The notes: generated by a model not told the origin, from the sequence alone. Positions 1 through 8,218 are shown, counted from the first letter of the stretch. The stretch: DNA of 27,441 bases from an uncultured Prevotella sp. (GCA_937874345.1 CALNBT010000261.1:1-27441); one strand, 5' to 3'. Made by a program: numbers and translations.

Positions 1-1256
1 AGGAACGAGATATTGTAATTGCTGCCACCATATGAAATCATACGAACCGGAATATTCTTCATCGCATCCAGCGCTAATGTTTCAAATCCAAGGTTACTCC
101 AATCCAAGTCTCCAACCACGCAAATGATGCACATATCGGAATCTACAGTTACGGTTCCATATTTTTTCAGTTCATTGACGATATCTGTCAAGTGCGTATT
201 GTTATCAATACTCATTGAAACGCCAACCTCGCTGGTTACAATCATATCGATCGGGGTCTCATAACTTTCGAAAATTTCAAAGACTTTACGCAAGAAACCT
301 GTTGCCAACAACATTCTTGATGATTTTATCTTAATGGCAATAATGTTGTCTTTTGCCGCAACGGCCTTAATCTTCCCTTTTACCAAAACATTGTTGATAA
401 TGGTGCCTTCAGCTGCAGGATCCATTGTGTTCTTGACACGCACGGGAATTCCTGCATATTTTGCAGGCTGCACACAAGTCGGGTGAAGGATCTTCGCTCC
501 AAAATAAGCTAGCTCTGCAGCTTCTTCAAAATTCAATTGGTGAACAGCATCTGTCTTTTCAACAATTCTTGGATCATTGTTGTGCATGCCATCGATATCG
601 GTCCAGATAATAATTTCATCAGCATTCAACGCTGCACCAATCAGAGATGCAGAATAATCAGAACCTCCTCGTTGCAGGTTGTCCACTTCACCATAGGCAT
701 TCCTACAGATAAATCCTTGGGTAATAAATACCTGATAACCTTCGTTTTTATTCATAGTCTGCGAAAGCTTTTCTTTGATATATTGAGGATCGGGCTCTGC
801 ATTCTTGTCTGTTCGCATAAAATCAAGCGCAGACAGCAGGGTTGCCTTCACATTTTGTTCCTGAAGATAATTTACCATCAAGTTGGTACTGATGATCTCA
901 CCTTGGGCAATAATGCATTTCTCTTCGAAAGACGTAAATAAATCTTTGGTAAACGAACGCAGATAATTAAACTCTTCTGTCAGGAAATCACGTGTCTTTT
1001 GTTTATATTCCTCAGTAGTGTAGAGTTCTTCTACATGCTTTAAATATTTTTTCTCAAGCGTATTAATTACCTCATTGGCTCCCTCTGGGTTCTTTTTGAA
1101 TAAGTAACCAGAGATTTCTATCAAGGTATTGGTCGTTCCAGACATGGCAGATAGTACAACAAAAGTTGCTTTCCCGGATTCTGTTATCAGAGAAGCTACG
1201 TTCTTTATTCTTTCAGGTGATCCAACGGATGTGCCACCAAATTTCATTACCTTCAT
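1..1256 (-). CDS. lysC: Aspartokinase (monofunctional LysC type), 3' end cut by window edge
   Basis: Aspartate kinase phosphorylates L-aspartate to aspartyl-4-phosphate, the committed step to lysine, threonine, methionine and diaminopimelate. I translated this frame by hand; it is open from the ATG at 1256 down to base 1, about 418 codons, and no stop is reached, so the last residues lie outside the window. The N-terminus starts MKVMKFGGTSVGS, which is the kinase nucleotide-binding KFGGTS motif. Further on come QGFICRN, RGGSDYSA and WTDIDGMHNNDPR, typical of the amino-acid kinase fold. The C-terminal third (around SRMLLATGFLRKVFEIFE and VTSEVGVSMSID) looks like ACT regulatory domains. No homoserine dehydrogenase domain is seen in the part present. 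It is the last gene visible in the his operon, 44 bases after the FtsE-like gene. Feedback control by lysine is likely from the family but not shown here. Confidence 0.95.
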   Translation of the reverse strand, partial: MKVMKFGGTSVGSPERIKNVASLITESGKATFVVLSAMSGTTNTLIEISGYLFKKNPEGANEVINTLEKKYLKHVEELYTTEEYKQKTRDFLTEEFNYLRSFTKDLFTSFEEKCIIAQGEIISTNLMVNYLQEQNVKATLLSALDFMRTDKNAEPDPQYIKEKLSQTMNKNEGYQVFITQGFICRNAYGEVDNLQRGGSDYSASLIGAALNADEIIIWTDIDGMHNNDPRIVEKTDAVHQLNFEEAAELAYFGAKILHPTCVQPAKYAGIPVRVKNTMDPAAEGTIINNVLVKGKIKAVAAKDNIIAIKIKSSRMLLATGFLRKVFEIFESYETPIDMIVTSEVGVSMSIDNNTHLTDIVNELKKYGTVTVDSDMCIICVVGDLDWSNLGFETLALDAMKNIPVRMISYGGSNYNISF

Positions 1257-1300
1257 AATCTTCAGTGTTTTATTTGTCAATACGACAATGAATACTAATT

Positions 1301-2077
1301 TTAATTGTTTTCTTCGTTGATTTGAATCTCTTCTTGTAAGCTTTCGTCTTTCACTAATGCCACACTAGTCTCCTCGTCTTCTTTTAAGTCGATTTTATTG
1401 TATTCATTTGTGATATCATTGATGTAACCATCTTTACAGCGATACACGATGCCCGGATATTGATCTAACAATGGGATATTATGGGTTGACATAACAATCG
1501 CTGTTCCAGTTGATGTAATATCTTTTAGTAGTTTGACCAGCATTCCGGCTGTCTCCGGATCTAAATTTCCTGTGGGTTCATCAGCTATGATCACTTTTGG
1601 ACGATTGAGTAACGAGCGGGCAATTGCAATACGTTGCTGCTCACCGCCAGATAACTCGTGTGGCAACGCATTTTTTTTCTCAATCATTCCAACATCATTT
1701 AGCACTTCATCAATGCGTTGGTCTATCTCTTCCTTATTTTTCCAGCCGGTAGCTTTCAATACAAATTCAAGATTTTTATAAATATTACGATCATGAAGGA
1801 GTTGGAAATCTTGGAAAATAATACCCAGTTCTCGGCGTAAAGCAGGAACTTCCTTGCGTTTCAAGTGAATCAAGTCACGGTCGAGTATAGTAGCTTCTGT
1901 TCCTTCTTCTTCTGGGATATCCAATTCGCAATACATTGTTTTTAATAACGAGGACTTGCCCGACCCAACCTTACCAATGATGTAGATAAACTCACCTTCA
2001 TCAACCTTAAAGTCAACGTCCTGCAAAACGAGATGTTCACCTTGGTAAACCTTAACCTTCTGATAGTTAATTAACAT
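1301..2077 (-). CDS. FtsE-like ABC transporter ATP-binding protein
   Basis: A 258-residue ABC ATPase of the FtsE/LolD branch. Walker A is GKVGSGKS at about residues 35-42, the signature LSGGEQQR at 142-149, and Walker B ends in ADEP at 165-168; a switch histidine follows in MSTHN. FtsE normally pairs with the membrane protein FtsX and controls cell-wall hydrolases at the division site. No FtsX-like gene is visible here; the neighbours are hisIE (12 bases upstream) and lysC (44 bases downstream). The last 30 or so residues form a Glu/Asp-rich tail beyond the usual ATPase core. The family assignment is firm; the division role is inferred from family resemblance, and another partner permease is possible. 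Confidence 0.85.
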   Translation of the reverse strand: MLINYQKVKVYQGEHLVLQDVDFKVDEGEFIYIIGKVGSGKSSLLKTMYCELDIPEEEGTEATILDRDLIHLKRKEVPALRRELGIIFQDFQLLHDRNIYKNLEFVLKATGWKNKEEIDQRIDEVLNDVGMIEKKNALPHELSGGEQQRIAIARSLLNRPKVIIADEPTGNLDPETAGMLVKLLKDITSTGTAIVMSTHNIPLLDQYPGIVYRCKDGYINDITNEYNKIDLKEDEETSVALVKDESLQEEIQINEENN

Positions 2078-2089
2078 ACGATAATGATT

Positions 2090-2704
2090 TTAATGCTTCT
2101 GCCAATTGGGATCGTGACGTGTTTGCAATTCGCTTGCGATGTCTTCGATTCGCATACCCTTACTTGTGAGCAGTACAATTAGGTGATAGAACATATCCGA
2201 AGCTTCGTAGATCAATCTTTGGTTTGTGCCGTTCGTTGCTTCTATAACAGTTTCAAGTGCCTCTTCACCAACCTTTTGAGCCATTCGGTTCAAGCCATCT
2301 TTAAACAGGCTCGTGGTGTATGAACCTTCTGGCATTTCCTTGTGTCTTTTTTCGATGAAGTCTTGCAACTCAGAAAGGAAGAGTAGAGGATTCTTACTAT
2401 TGGTTTCTCCCCAGCAGGTATCGGTACCCTTATGGCAGACAGGGCCAGTGGGGTGAACTTTGATCAGCAGCGTATCATCATCACAGTCGTTTTGAATAGA
2501 GACCAGTTCCAAATAGTTACCAGATGTCTCACCTTTAGTCCATAGACAATTCCTAGACCGACTCCAAAAGGTAACATGCTTCGTTTCAAGAGTCTTATGA
2601 TATGCTTCTTGGTTCATAAAACCAAGCATCAATACATTTTTTGTATTGACATCCTGGATGATTGCTGGAACCAATCCATTGAGTTTGTCGAAGTTTATTT
2701 CCAT
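2090..2704 (-). CDS. hisIE: Phosphoribosyl-AMP cyclohydrolase / phosphoribosyl-ATP pyrophosphatase (HisIE)
   Basis: Bifunctional enzyme for steps 2 and 3 of histidine synthesis: the C-terminal HisE part removes pyrophosphate from PR-ATP and the N-terminal HisI part opens the ring of PR-AMP. The HisI part shows FWSRSRNCLWTKGETSGN and the metal-binding segment GPVCHKGTDTCWGE; the HisE part shows SYTTSLFKDGLNRMAQKVGEE. I place the start at the ATG at 2704 (MEINFDKLNGLVPA), giving 204 residues. A GTG three codons upstream (2713) is in frame but adds only a few residues. It lies 19 bases after hisF and 12 before the FtsE-like gene, so it is part of the same operon. Confidence 0.95.
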   Translation of the reverse strand: MEINFDKLNGLVPAIIQDVNTKNVLMLGFMNQEAYHKTLETKHVTFWSRSRNCLWTKGETSGNYLELVSIQNDCDDDTLLIKVHPTGPVCHKGTDTCWGETNSKNPLLFLSELQDFIEKRHKEMPEGSYTTSLFKDGLNRMAQKVGEEALETVIEATNGTNQRLIYEASDMFYHLIVLLTSKGMRIEDIASELQTRHDPNWQKH

Positions 2705-2732
2705 ATTATCCACAATTATTTCTTTTTGACAT

Positions 2733-3506
2733 TTACAGTCGAACGTGTATTCCCTGTTGATATAAATATTTTTTTAAATCCGGAATGTCAATTTCTCCAA
2801 AGTGAAAAACACTCGCAGCCAAAGCTGCATTTGCTTTTCCTTTAGTAAAGACATCCAGAAAGTCGTGTTTCGTTCCTGCCCCCCCACTGGCTATGATGGG
2901 TATTGAGACGGTGTCAGACAGCTCTGCCAGTGCTTCGTTGGCAAAACCATGTTTCACGCCATCGTGGTCCATACTGGTAAACAATATTTCTCCGGCACCT
3001 CTTTGTTCGGCTTCGTGAGCCCATTCAAAAAGCTTGTAGGACGTTTTAACGCGTCCACCTTTCACATAGCAGAACCATTCATGATCATCATAACGAGCAT
3101 CAATAGCGCAGACACAAACCTGTGAGCCATATTTGGTCGCTATTTCATCGATCAAGTCTGGACGTTTCAGGGCAGCAGAGTTGATGCTAATTTTATCTGC
3201 TCCGGCATTCAATAATCGGTCTACGTCGACCAGTTCATTGATGCCACCACCAACCGTAAAAGGAATGTTGATTTCGTATGCGATACGGGTTACTAAATCT
3301 GTAAAGGTCTTTCGATTTTCATAACTTGCCGTTATATCTAAGAAGACCAATTCGTCTGCACCTGCTTTACTATATGCTTTACCAAGTTCAACCGGATCAC
3401 CTGCTGTCTTGAAATTCACGAAATGAACTCCCTTAACCGTCTCACCATTCTTAACATCAAGACATGGGATGATTCGTTTTGCTATACCTTGAAATACGTC
3501 TGTCAT
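2733..3506 (-). CDS. hisF: Imidazole glycerol phosphate synthase, cyclase subunit HisF
   Basis: With HisH it converts PRFAR and ammonia to imidazole glycerol phosphate and AICAR, the latter feeding purine synthesis. The 257-residue protein is a TIM barrel with the catalytic aspartate in RIIPCLDVKNG (about D17) and the second in CAIDARYD. The phosphate-binding loops VGGGIN and IIASGGAG are present. Its ATG overlaps the hisA stop by four bases (ATGA), a sign of translational coupling. The length is normal for the family. Confidence 0.97.
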   Translation of the reverse strand: MTDVFQGIAKRIIPCLDVKNGETVKGVHFVNFKTAGDPVELGKAYSKAGADELVFLDITASYENRKTFTDLVTRIAYEINIPFTVGGGINELVDVDRLLNAGADKISINSAALKRPDLIDEIATKYGSQVCVCAIDARYDDHEWFCYVKGGRVKTSYKLFEWAHEAEQRGAGEILFTSMDHDGVKHGFANEALAELSDTVSIPIIASGGAGTKHDFLDVFTKGKANAALAASVFHFGEIDIPDLKKYLYQQGIHVRL

Positions 3507-4225
3507 CTATTTAAAATGAGTTTATCGACATCAATTCGTCCTTCGTAAAAGGCTTTTCCAAAGACAACGGCAGGGATATGAGCTTCTTCCAATTCAAGAA
3601 TATCTTCGTTTGAAGATACCCCGCCTGAAGCGATAAGATGCAAATTTGGAAAGGCATTCGTGATCGTCTGATACAATGCTGTCGCCGGTCCTTGCAGTGT
3701 ACCGTCCTTCGATATGTCGGTGCAAAGAACATTTCTGATGCCGAGATTAAAGTAATCTTTCAGAAAAGGAATAAGTTCAATATTCGAATCTTCTTTCCAA
3801 CCGTTTACAGATATCTTTCCGTTCCTGACATCTGCGCCCAAGATGATTCTTTCGGGCTGATAAGTTTCAATCCAGCTTGTCATCGTATCGCGATCTTGTA
3901 CAGCAATACTTCCAACAGTTACCATGTCGGCGCCAAAATCGAACACTTTTTCGATATCTTCACAACTCTTGATACCTCCACCGAAGTCTACAACCAAATT
4001 CGTTCGTTTCTTGATATCTTCTAGAATTTGAATGTTGACAACATGCTTAGATTTTGCACCATCAAGATCAACCATGTGCAAACGAGTGAATCCTAGTTGT
4101 TCAAAATGGATAGCAACCTCTACAGGATTGTCGTTATAAATGGTTTTCTGCTGATAATTACCTTTGGTAAGCCTTACACACTTACCCTCGATGATGTCGA
4201 TAGCAGGAATTAATTCTATATTCAT
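3503..4225 (-). CDS. hisA: ProFAR isomerase HisA
   Basis: 1-(5-phosphoribosyl)-5-[(5-phosphoribosylamino)methylideneamino]imidazole-4-carboxamide isomerase, the Amadori rearrangement just before the HisHF step. It is a 240-residue TIM barrel with ELIPAIDIIEGKCVRL at the N-terminus (catalytic D10) and the glycine loops VDFGGGI and IASGGVSS. The second catalytic acid is probably in VLCTDISKDGT. It shares four bases with hisF downstream and sits 23 bases after hisH. Nothing unusual is seen. Confidence 0.97.
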   Translation of the reverse strand: MNIELIPAIDIIEGKCVRLTKGNYQQKTIYNDNPVEVAIHFEQLGFTRLHMVDLDGAKSKHVVNIQILEDIKKRTNLVVDFGGGIKSCEDIEKVFDFGADMVTVGSIAVQDRDTMTSWIETYQPERIILGADVRNGKISVNGWKEDSNIELIPFLKDYFNLGIRNVLCTDISKDGTLQGPATALYQTITNAFPNLHLIASGGVSSNEDILELEEAHIPAVVFGKAFYEGRIDVDKLILNR

Positions 4226-4248
4226 TTGTCTTGCGTTGCAATTTGTCC

Positions 4249-4845
4249 CTATACTTGTAAATCAAGAAAATTCTTCAAGATTCTTTCTCCAACATCGCCA
4301 CTCTTCTCTGGATGGAATTGTGTAGACCAGAAATTGTCTTTATGCATGGCTGCACTAAATGGCAAAATATAATTGGCTGTAGCAATCGTCCATTCAGAGA
4401 TCGGAACATAATAGCTGTGCAGAAAATAGGTATATGGCTTCTGCTCGAGGCCTTCAAACAAAGGAGTCTTCAGGCTTTCGATATAATTCCATCCTACAGC
4501 AGGGATTTTGTCTGTTGGGTTCGTCGTGGGGAAGTGTTTCACGTCAACTGGAAAAATACCAATACAATCCGTATCGCCTTCTTCAGAATGCTGACACAAC
4601 AGCTGTTGTCCAATACAAATACCCAATACAGGTTGGCGTAAATTCTTGATCAATTTATCCAATTGGTGCCCTATTAGATATTGCATAACCGTACTGGCTT
4701 CTCCTTGACCAGGGAATAGGATACGGTCAGCTGAAGCAAGCTCTTCAGCATCGTCTGTCAATATCGGATCTATACCCAAACGTCTGAGTGCATTGACGAC
4801 CGAGTAAATATTGCCGGCATTATATTGAATGATACAGACTTTCAT
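4249..4845 (-). CDS. hisH: Imidazole glycerol phosphate synthase, glutaminase subunit HisH
   Basis: Class I glutamine amidotransferase that supplies ammonia to HisF. The triad is visible: nucleophile C77 in GICIGQQLL, and H178/E180 in STQFHPEKSG. The length of 198 residues is typical. It is the first gene of the operon on this strand; its ATG is about 90 bases downstream of a clear -7 box (4945-4938), and the leader between them holds a hairpin at 4884-4903. The early his genes (hisG, hisD, hisC, hisB) are not in this window. Confidence 0.97.
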   Translation of the reverse strand: MKVCIIQYNAGNIYSVVNALRRLGIDPILTDDAEELASADRILFPGQGEASTVMQYLIGHQLDKLIKNLRQPVLGICIGQQLLCQHSEEGDTDCIGIFPVDVKHFPTTNPTDKIPAVGWNYIESLKTPLFEGLEQKPYTYFLHSYYVPISEWTIATANYILPFSAAMHKDNFWSTQFHPEKSGDVGERILKNFLDLQV

Positions 4846-4883
4846 TTGCTATTGTTATTTGTAGACTTTTTACCGATCTTTCA

Positions 4884-4903
4884 TCCGCATGGTTTCATAC
4901 GGA
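4884..4903 (-). promoter_or_regulatory. Hairpin in the 5' leader of the his operon
   Basis: On the minus strand TCCGTATG and CATGCGGA flank an AAAC loop, giving eight pairs including one G-U. It lies between the predicted transcription start and the hisH ATG and has no U-tract after it, so it is not a simple terminator. The leader has no short reading frame with a run of histidine codons, so classical his attenuation is not supported. It may be a stability or binding element; no function can be assigned. Confidence 0.45.
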
Positions 4904-4937
4904 CAAACAGTGAATGAATCCACGATGGTTTGTCTTG

Positions 4938-4969
4938 CAAAGATACTAATTTCTTCCGGATTAATACAA
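4938..4969 (-). promoter_or_regulatory. Bacteroidetes-type promoter of the his operon
   Basis: Reading the minus strand, TTG (4969-4967) is followed by 21 bases and then TATCTTTG (4945-4938), matching the -33/-7 pattern. The predicted start of transcription is about 4933, giving an untranslated leader of roughly 90 bases before hisH. Confidence 0.7.
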
Positions 4970-5006
4970 TCTTGAATGAAATTAATACGAACTGTCAGCA
5001 AATGAG

Positions 5007-5035
5007 AAAAAAGATAGATTTAAAGGTGTCTACCT
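5007..5035 (-). terminator. Weak intrinsic terminator after the FHA gene
   Basis: On the minus strand GGTAGA (5034-5029) can pair with TCTATC (5018-5013) across a 10-base loop, followed directly by six T. The stem is short and has one G-U pair, so strength is doubtful. It overlaps the stop codon of the FHA gene and would separate that unit from the his promoter. Confidence 0.4.
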
Positions 5036-5567
5036 AATCTGCAGAACCTTCTGGTAATTTCAAAAGAATACTAGAAGCACCAATGGTAAATAAAGAACCA
5101 TTTTCAAGGACCCTTTTTTCGTTTTTACCAAGAATTTCATTATCAACAAATGTTCCTGTATAACTTGGTCCATCGCTCAGTTCGTATTTCAAATGACCTT
5201 GTTTATCTCTAGATACAGTGATAGAGCAATGAGTCATGTCAATACTTGGGTCGGTTGTTTCAATTGGACATTGAATAGAATTGTCTTTCGTATATTTTCC
5301 AATATAGTTCTTACCCATTTGTAGGGGTAAAACCTGTTTGTATTGGAAAACATTTTCGATAACGACAATGGCACCAAACTGGCCATTATCCAGATTTTCG
5401 TCAACATTTTCGTCTTGCTGACGGTTTTTAAGTTTGGATACGCCAATCTTGATCCCGAATTGCTTGTTGCAATCTGGACACACAAAGACTAGTGATTGGC
5501 CACTGGCATATTTTGTTTCGTCAAAGGTGATATATTGATCACACTTTGGACAGCGAACTCTTTTCAA
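5034..5567 (-). CDS. Zinc-ribbon and FHA domain protein
   Basis: A 177-residue soluble protein. Residues 1-40 form a zinc ribbon with CPKC (C6, C9) and CPDC (C30, C33). Residues about 65-172 look like an FHA domain, which in other proteins binds phosphothreonine: NYIGKYTKDNSIQC, DMTHCSITVSR and TGTFVDNEILG correspond to the usual binding loops, though the first loop has GK where GR is common. There is no signal peptide or membrane segment. It lies 13 bases after the SPOR gene, so the two are surely co-transcribed. The partner and the kinase that would make its ligand are not in the window. Confidence 0.8.
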   Translation of the reverse strand: MKRVRCPKCDQYITFDETKYASGQSLVFVCPDCNKQFGIKIGVSKLKNRQQDENVDENLDNGQFGAIVVIENVFQYKQVLPLQMGKNYIGKYTKDNSIQCPIETTDPSIDMTHCSITVSRDKQGHLKYELSDGPSYTGTFVDNEILGKNEKRVLENGSLFTIGASSILLKLPEGSAD

Positions 5568-5580
5568 AGTATTGAAATGA

Positions 5581-6687
5581 TTATAGTTGTGGATTGTTAA
5601 TTTTCAAGACCCAGCCATCTTCAAAAGCATGTTGCTTAAGAAGTTTGTTCAACATGGTATAAGCTTCCTGTTCACTGGTGAACTGTCCGAAAATTACCTT
5701 ATTATTTTTATGATTGGTGTACACTTTAGCCTGTGTAAACCCTTTGGCAACCAATTGCTTGACGTACTCTTGTGCATTGGTTCGAGTAACTTTGCTTGCT
5801 AAAACAATTGTAAAGAAAGGATCGTTCGATACCTTTTGTGCGACCTTTCCTTTTTCTATAGAAGTACTAGCTTTGGAAACCGTTTTTGCACCCGATTCCT
5901 TCTTTGCTGCCAAAAGTGATGGTGTTTGCCCTTGAGCAGGACCTTCCTTGGGCAAAACGCGCTCAAGAATATTCGTATCCAGCTGACCAAACATCTCTGC
6001 ATTAGAAACTTTATTTTCAAGCGGAGTAGGGAACAGGAAGAATGCTAACAATACAAGGCAGGCTGCTGCTATATTGCGTAGCACACTGACTTTGATCTGA
6101 ACTGTTTGATGGTGATTATTCTCTTCCTCTTCTTCAATCTTATCTTCTATGCTGATAAATTGCGTTTCTTTGTTTTCTGTGTCATCAGATAGTTGAACAG
6201 GAGTCTCTATAGCCACATTCGTTTTTTCAACCAGCTGTTGAGCTGGGATCTGAACCGATTGTGTGCTAGCCAATGTCGGAATTTCCAAAGAACTGAATCC
6301 ATAGAGCGAGGGTGTCAGAATACCTGCTTCACAAGGCGTAAACTGATAAATGCCTTCACCATTCAAAAAAATGGTGCCGATATCCGAAAGTTCATAAAAG
6401 CCTTCGTTCTGCAAATGTTGTCTTACTTCTGAAACTTCTTCGCTAATCCTGTTCAAAGCTTCCGGATAGCTGATGTCAAATACATCGATATACGATTGAG
6501 CTAACAGCGAATCGTTGATAGTCAACTGAGGATTGAAACCGATGGTGCGGATGGGAGGGTAAAAGATTTGATCTTCTTCGACATAATGAGCCGAGACATG
6601 ATGAGCCATAAACCCTCCAAAATCAGGCACTATGACGCAATCATTATCTAATAGTAATATCTCTATATGTCTTTCCAATGAAATCAT
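5581..6687 (-). CDS. HU-CCDC81 and SPOR domain membrane protein
   Basis: A 368-residue protein with an N-terminal part (1-130, starting LERHIEILLLDNDCVIVPDFGGF) typical of the prokaryotic HU-CCDC81 pair. A single membrane helix follows at about 205-221 (NIAAACLVLLAFFLF), preceded by a Glu-rich stretch. A low-complexity linker leads to a SPOR domain at about 290-363 (FFTIVLASKV...VIFGQFTSEQEA). SPOR domains bind glycan strands lacking stem peptides, often at the division septum, so the layout suggests cytoplasmic HU-like domains tied to periplasmic peptidoglycan binding. The start fits the conserved N-terminus, but the ATG is only five bases from the -7 box. The FHA gene follows immediately. 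Confidence 0.85.
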   Translation of the reverse strand: MISLERHIEILLLDNDCVIVPDFGGFMAHHVSAHYVEEDQIFYPPIRTIGFNPQLTINDSLLAQSYIDVFDISYPEALNRISEEVSEVRQHLQNEGFYELSDIGTIFLNGEGIYQFTPCEAGILTPSLYGFSSLEIPTLASTQSVQIPAQQLVEKTNVAIETPVQLSDDTENKETQFISIEDKIEEEEENNHHQTVQIKVSVLRNIAAACLVLLAFFLFPTPLENKVSNAEMFGQLDTNILERVLPKEGPAQGQTPSLLAAKKESGAKTVSKASTSIEKGKVAQKVSNDPFFTIVLASKVTRTNAQEYVKQLVAKGFTQAKVYTNHKNNKVIFGQFTSEQEAYTMLNKLLKQHAFEDGWVLKINNPQL

Positions 6688-6692
6688 GTTTG

Positions 6693-6723
6693 CAAAATTA
6701 TCGATTTTTTAGGAATAAAGCAA
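6693..6723 (-). promoter_or_regulatory. Promoter of the SPOR/FHA unit
   Basis: On the minus strand TTG (6723-6721), 20 bases, then TAATTTTG (6700-6693). Only five bases separate the box from the ATG at 6687, so the transcript would have almost no leader. Confidence 0.55.
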
Positions 6724-6770
6724 CTTAATTTTGAAAAAAACAAGCCTCAAGAATTAAAAGCTTTTTTTAC

Positions 6771-6801
6771 TTTGCCATTTTATCTAATAATGTTATCTTT
6801 G
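6771..6801 (+). promoter_or_regulatory. Promoter of rfbC
   Basis: TTTG (6771-6774), exactly 19 bases, then TATCTTTG (6794-6801), a perfect match to the Bacteroidetes consensus. The ATG follows 16 bases after the box. It is divergent from the SPOR promoter. Confidence 0.8.
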
Positions 6802-6817
6802 CCTAAAATTAAATAGA

Positions 6818-7366
6818 ATGAAATATATTCAAACGAATATTCAAGGTGTATGGATCATTGATCCGAACATTTTTCAAGATGCTCGTGGTTATTTTTTTGA
6901 AGCTTGGAAACAAGATGAATTCGATGAATATGTTGGAAAGATTCAATTTATTCAAGATAATGAATCGAAGTCAAGCTATGGCGTGCTGAGAGGATTACAT
7001 TATCAGACGGGAGATTTTTCACAAGCAAAGTTAGTGAGGGTCATTCAAGGAAAGGTTCTTGATGTTGCGGTCGATTTACGCAAATCGTCGCCTACATTCG
7101 GTCAGCATGTAATGGTCGAGCTTAGCGAAGATAATAAGCGACAGTTGTTTATCCCGAGAGGATTTGCCCATGGCTTTTTGGTGTTGAGTGAGAAAGCTAT
7201 TTTTACCTATAAAGTTGACAATGCATATTCTCCTACGCACGAGGCAAGTATCCGTTGGGATGATGAAACGATCGGTATACAGTGGCCAATTGCAAAAAAT
7301 GATATCGTTACCAGTGAAAAAGATTTAAAAGCGAAATCATTTGGAAATGCCATTTTCTTTGATTAG
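6818..7366 (+). CDS. rfbC: dTDP-4-dehydrorhamnose 3,5-epimerase
   Basis: RmlC-type epimerase in dTDP-L-rhamnose synthesis, which feeds surface polysaccharide. The 182-residue cupin shows RGYFFEAW, the block QDNESKSSYGVLRGLHYQ with the catalytic H61, KLVRVIQGKVLDVAVDLR and IPRGFAHGFLVLSE, with the catalytic tyrosine probably Y131 in TYKVDNAYSP. Length is normal. The other dTDP-rhamnose genes (rfbA, rfbB, rfbD) are not beside it; a lipoprotein gene follows 45 bases later. Confidence 0.95.
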   Translation: MKYIQTNIQGVWIIDPNIFQDARGYFFEAWKQDEFDEYVGKIQFIQDNESKSSYGVLRGLHYQTGDFSQAKLVRVIQGKVLDVAVDLRKSSPTFGQHVMVELSEDNKRQLFIPRGFAHGFLVLSEKAIFTYKVDNAYSPTHEASIRWDDETIGIQWPIAKNDIVTSEKDLKAKSFGNAIFFD

Positions 7367-7411
7367 TGCGATGGAATTGATTTTCTGTCTTGAAATTAGG
7401 ATGATCAATAT

Positions 7412-8215
7412 ATGATGAAAGATTATAAGTTCATTATTGCCTTTTCGGTTTTGATATTTCTTTTTACAGGATGTCATAATACTTCAAAGGAAACAGCAAA
7501 GGTGGATGCTGGCGAAAATAAGCATGCAAAGCAAATGTTGCAAGGCATTTGGATCAATAATATCGAAGAAAATGTGGTCTTTAAAATACATGGAGATACC
7601 ATCTACTATCCAGATTCAACCAGCATTCCTGTTGCTTTCAAGGTCGTCGGGGATACATTGATTCTCTCCAATACAGAAAAGGTGAAGTATGCCATCATCA
7701 AACAGACTGCCCATCTTTTTGTGTTCCAGAACCAATATGGTGACAAGATTAGTTTGGAGAAAAGTGATAACCCTGAGGACAACTTTTCATTTGAGAAGAA
7801 ACAAACTGTTGCGTTAAACCAAAAGCAGATTGTCAAGCGCGATACTATTTTAACGCGCGATAAAGATCGTTACCATCTTTATGTCCAAGTAAACCCTACT
7901 ACCTATAAAATTATTAAAAGTACCTATACCGATGAGGGTGTAGAAGTGGGAAATATTTATTATGACAACATTGTTCATGTAAGTGTTTTCAAGGGGGCTA
8001 ACAGATTGTTCTCTAGGGATTTTCATAAAGAGGATTTTCAAAAATACATTCCTTCACAGTTCTATTCACAATGTCTGTTGTCGGATATTATCTTTGACAA
8101 TATTTCTAAAGATGCTGTGGAGTTCAAGGCTGCCCTGCCAATACCTGACACGATTACCAGTTATATCATCAAGATAACAATCTCATTTGATGGTACATAT
8201 ACCCTAAGTGTTTAA
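7412..8215 (+). CDS. Lipoprotein, DUF4738-like
   Basis: A 267-residue predicted lipoprotein: a lipid signal peptide with a hydrophobic core and the lipobox FTGC (C21), followed by a polar linker. Residues about 40-115 may be a small lipocalin-like beta domain (LQGIWINNIEENVVFKIHGDTIYYPDS). The C-terminal half (YYDNIVHVSVFKGANRLFSRDFHKEDFQKY) resembles the Bacteroidales family DUF4738, recalled from general knowledge and not searched. A second ATG lies one codon in (7415). No own promoter is seen in the 45 bases after rfbC. Function unknown. Confidence 0.8.
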   Translation: MMKDYKFIIAFSVLIFLFTGCHNTSKETAKVDAGENKHAKQMLQGIWINNIEENVVFKIHGDTIYYPDSTSIPVAFKVVGDTLILSNTEKVKYAIIKQTAHLFVFQNQYGDKISLEKSDNPEDNFSFEKKQTVALNQKQIVKRDTILTRDKDRYHLYVQVNPTTYKIIKSTYTDEGVEVGNIYYDNIVHVSVFKGANRLFSRDFHKEDFQKYIPSQFYSQCLLSDIIFDNISKDAVEFKAALPIPDTITSYIIKITISFDGTYTLSV

Positions 8216-8218
8216 TCA

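Noticed and set aside
537..941. 134-codon plus-strand ORF
   Set aside because: It is antisense to lysC, whose own frame is continuous and has clear motifs.
4846..4937. Histidine attenuator before hisH
   Set aside because: No short frame with several His codons and no terminator T-run in the leader; only a hairpin is present.
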